From contig JANOAR010000052.1 of the NCBI GenBank assembly GCA_031411235.1, positions 17,876 through 81,875 on the forward strand: a stretch of 64,000 nt of DNA. Reading direction: 5' to 3'. The stretch's first letter is position 1; each line of letters begins with the position of its first letter. The notes below the pieces were generated by a model, which did not search any database, was not told where the DNA came from, and saw only the letters and a program-made list of their open reading frames with translations. Of this stretch, positions 63,984-64,000 are shown piece after piece. Position numbers and translations under genes: made by a program. This DNA is from JANOAR01 sp031411235. GTDB taxonomy: Bacteria > Verrucomicrobiota > Verrucomicrobiia > Verrucomicrobiales > Verrucomicrobiaceae.

Positions 63984-64000
63984 GAGTTCGTTCAAACCCT

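Overview
The window looks like a chromosome segment from a Verrucomicrobiota bacterium, most likely near Verrucomicrobiaceae/Prosthecobacter. This rests on family content rather than a marker search. It has a DUF1587/1592/1588/1585 cytochrome paired with a DUF1552 protein, several Gfo/Idh/MocA oxidoreductases (one with a Tat signal), DUF1080, Calx-beta and propeller proteins, weak Shine-Dalgarno signals, and GC-rich coding DNA with REP-like repeats. Housekeeping genes (rpsA, argG, adk, pssA, mutL, clpS, thiC, a TrpG/PabA-type gene, tRNA-Pro) are scattered among accessory genes on both strands, mostly as single genes or short pairs.

Positions 1-11508 form a signalling island. A secreted Calx-beta protein runs off the left edge and is open to the window boundary on the minus strand. 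It is followed by two paralogous membrane histidine kinases with repeated OB-fold-like sensor modules, a secreted calcium-loop protein, a DUF3592 membrane protein, a fatty-acid hydroxylase/sterol-desaturase family protein, a 59-codon reading frame, a single-domain globin and a LuxR-type response regulator. Five copies of an inverted-repeat element (core ACTTTCGTCSGAT) lie in the promoters of this island. Three of them form a longer composite with fixed internal spacing, about 60-70 bp upstream of three minus-strand genes. This is the best candidate in the window for an undescribed regulatory system: two kinases, one regulator and one operator set.

Positions 11585-30436 hold a small membrane protein and a DUF4256 gene, then a helical-repeat gene broken by two nonsense codons and a frameshift. 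Next come tRNA-Pro(GGG) with its terminator, a 1226-residue coiled-coil/propeller membrane protein, a DUF3482-type GTPase, and an ECF sigma/anti-sigma-like/PDZ operon. A DUF1080 protein, an unusual fusion of an HldE-type nucleotidyltransferase with PurN, a cell-wall amidase, a VTT membrane protein, a pirin and an oxidoreductase complete the stretch.

Positions 30577-44883 hold a Tat-exported oxidoreductase, ribosomal protein S1 and its terminator, and a 160-bp stem whose pair-preserving differences are all G:U on the plus strand (possible structured RNA). After these come an esterase, the DUF1552/DUF1592 pair, a monooxygenase-fold protein, a tannase-family esterase, an SGNH hydrolase, the helicase HrpB and a winged-helix regulator. 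Positions 44884-47576 are repeat-rich: eight 42-bp units, a decayed gene fragment, a REP-associated tyrosine transposase, and about four 200-bp units carrying REP-like palindromes.

Positions 47577-64000 return to housekeeping: thiC under a TPP riboswitch, an O-methyltransferase, an SPFH protein fused to an excisionase-like DNA-binding domain, pssA, adk, argG, mutL, an A-type Fe-S carrier and an AraD-like epimerase. A split M48 peptidase homologue with a broken zinc motif, clpS, a glutamine amidotransferase and a TPR-AAA ATPase close the window.
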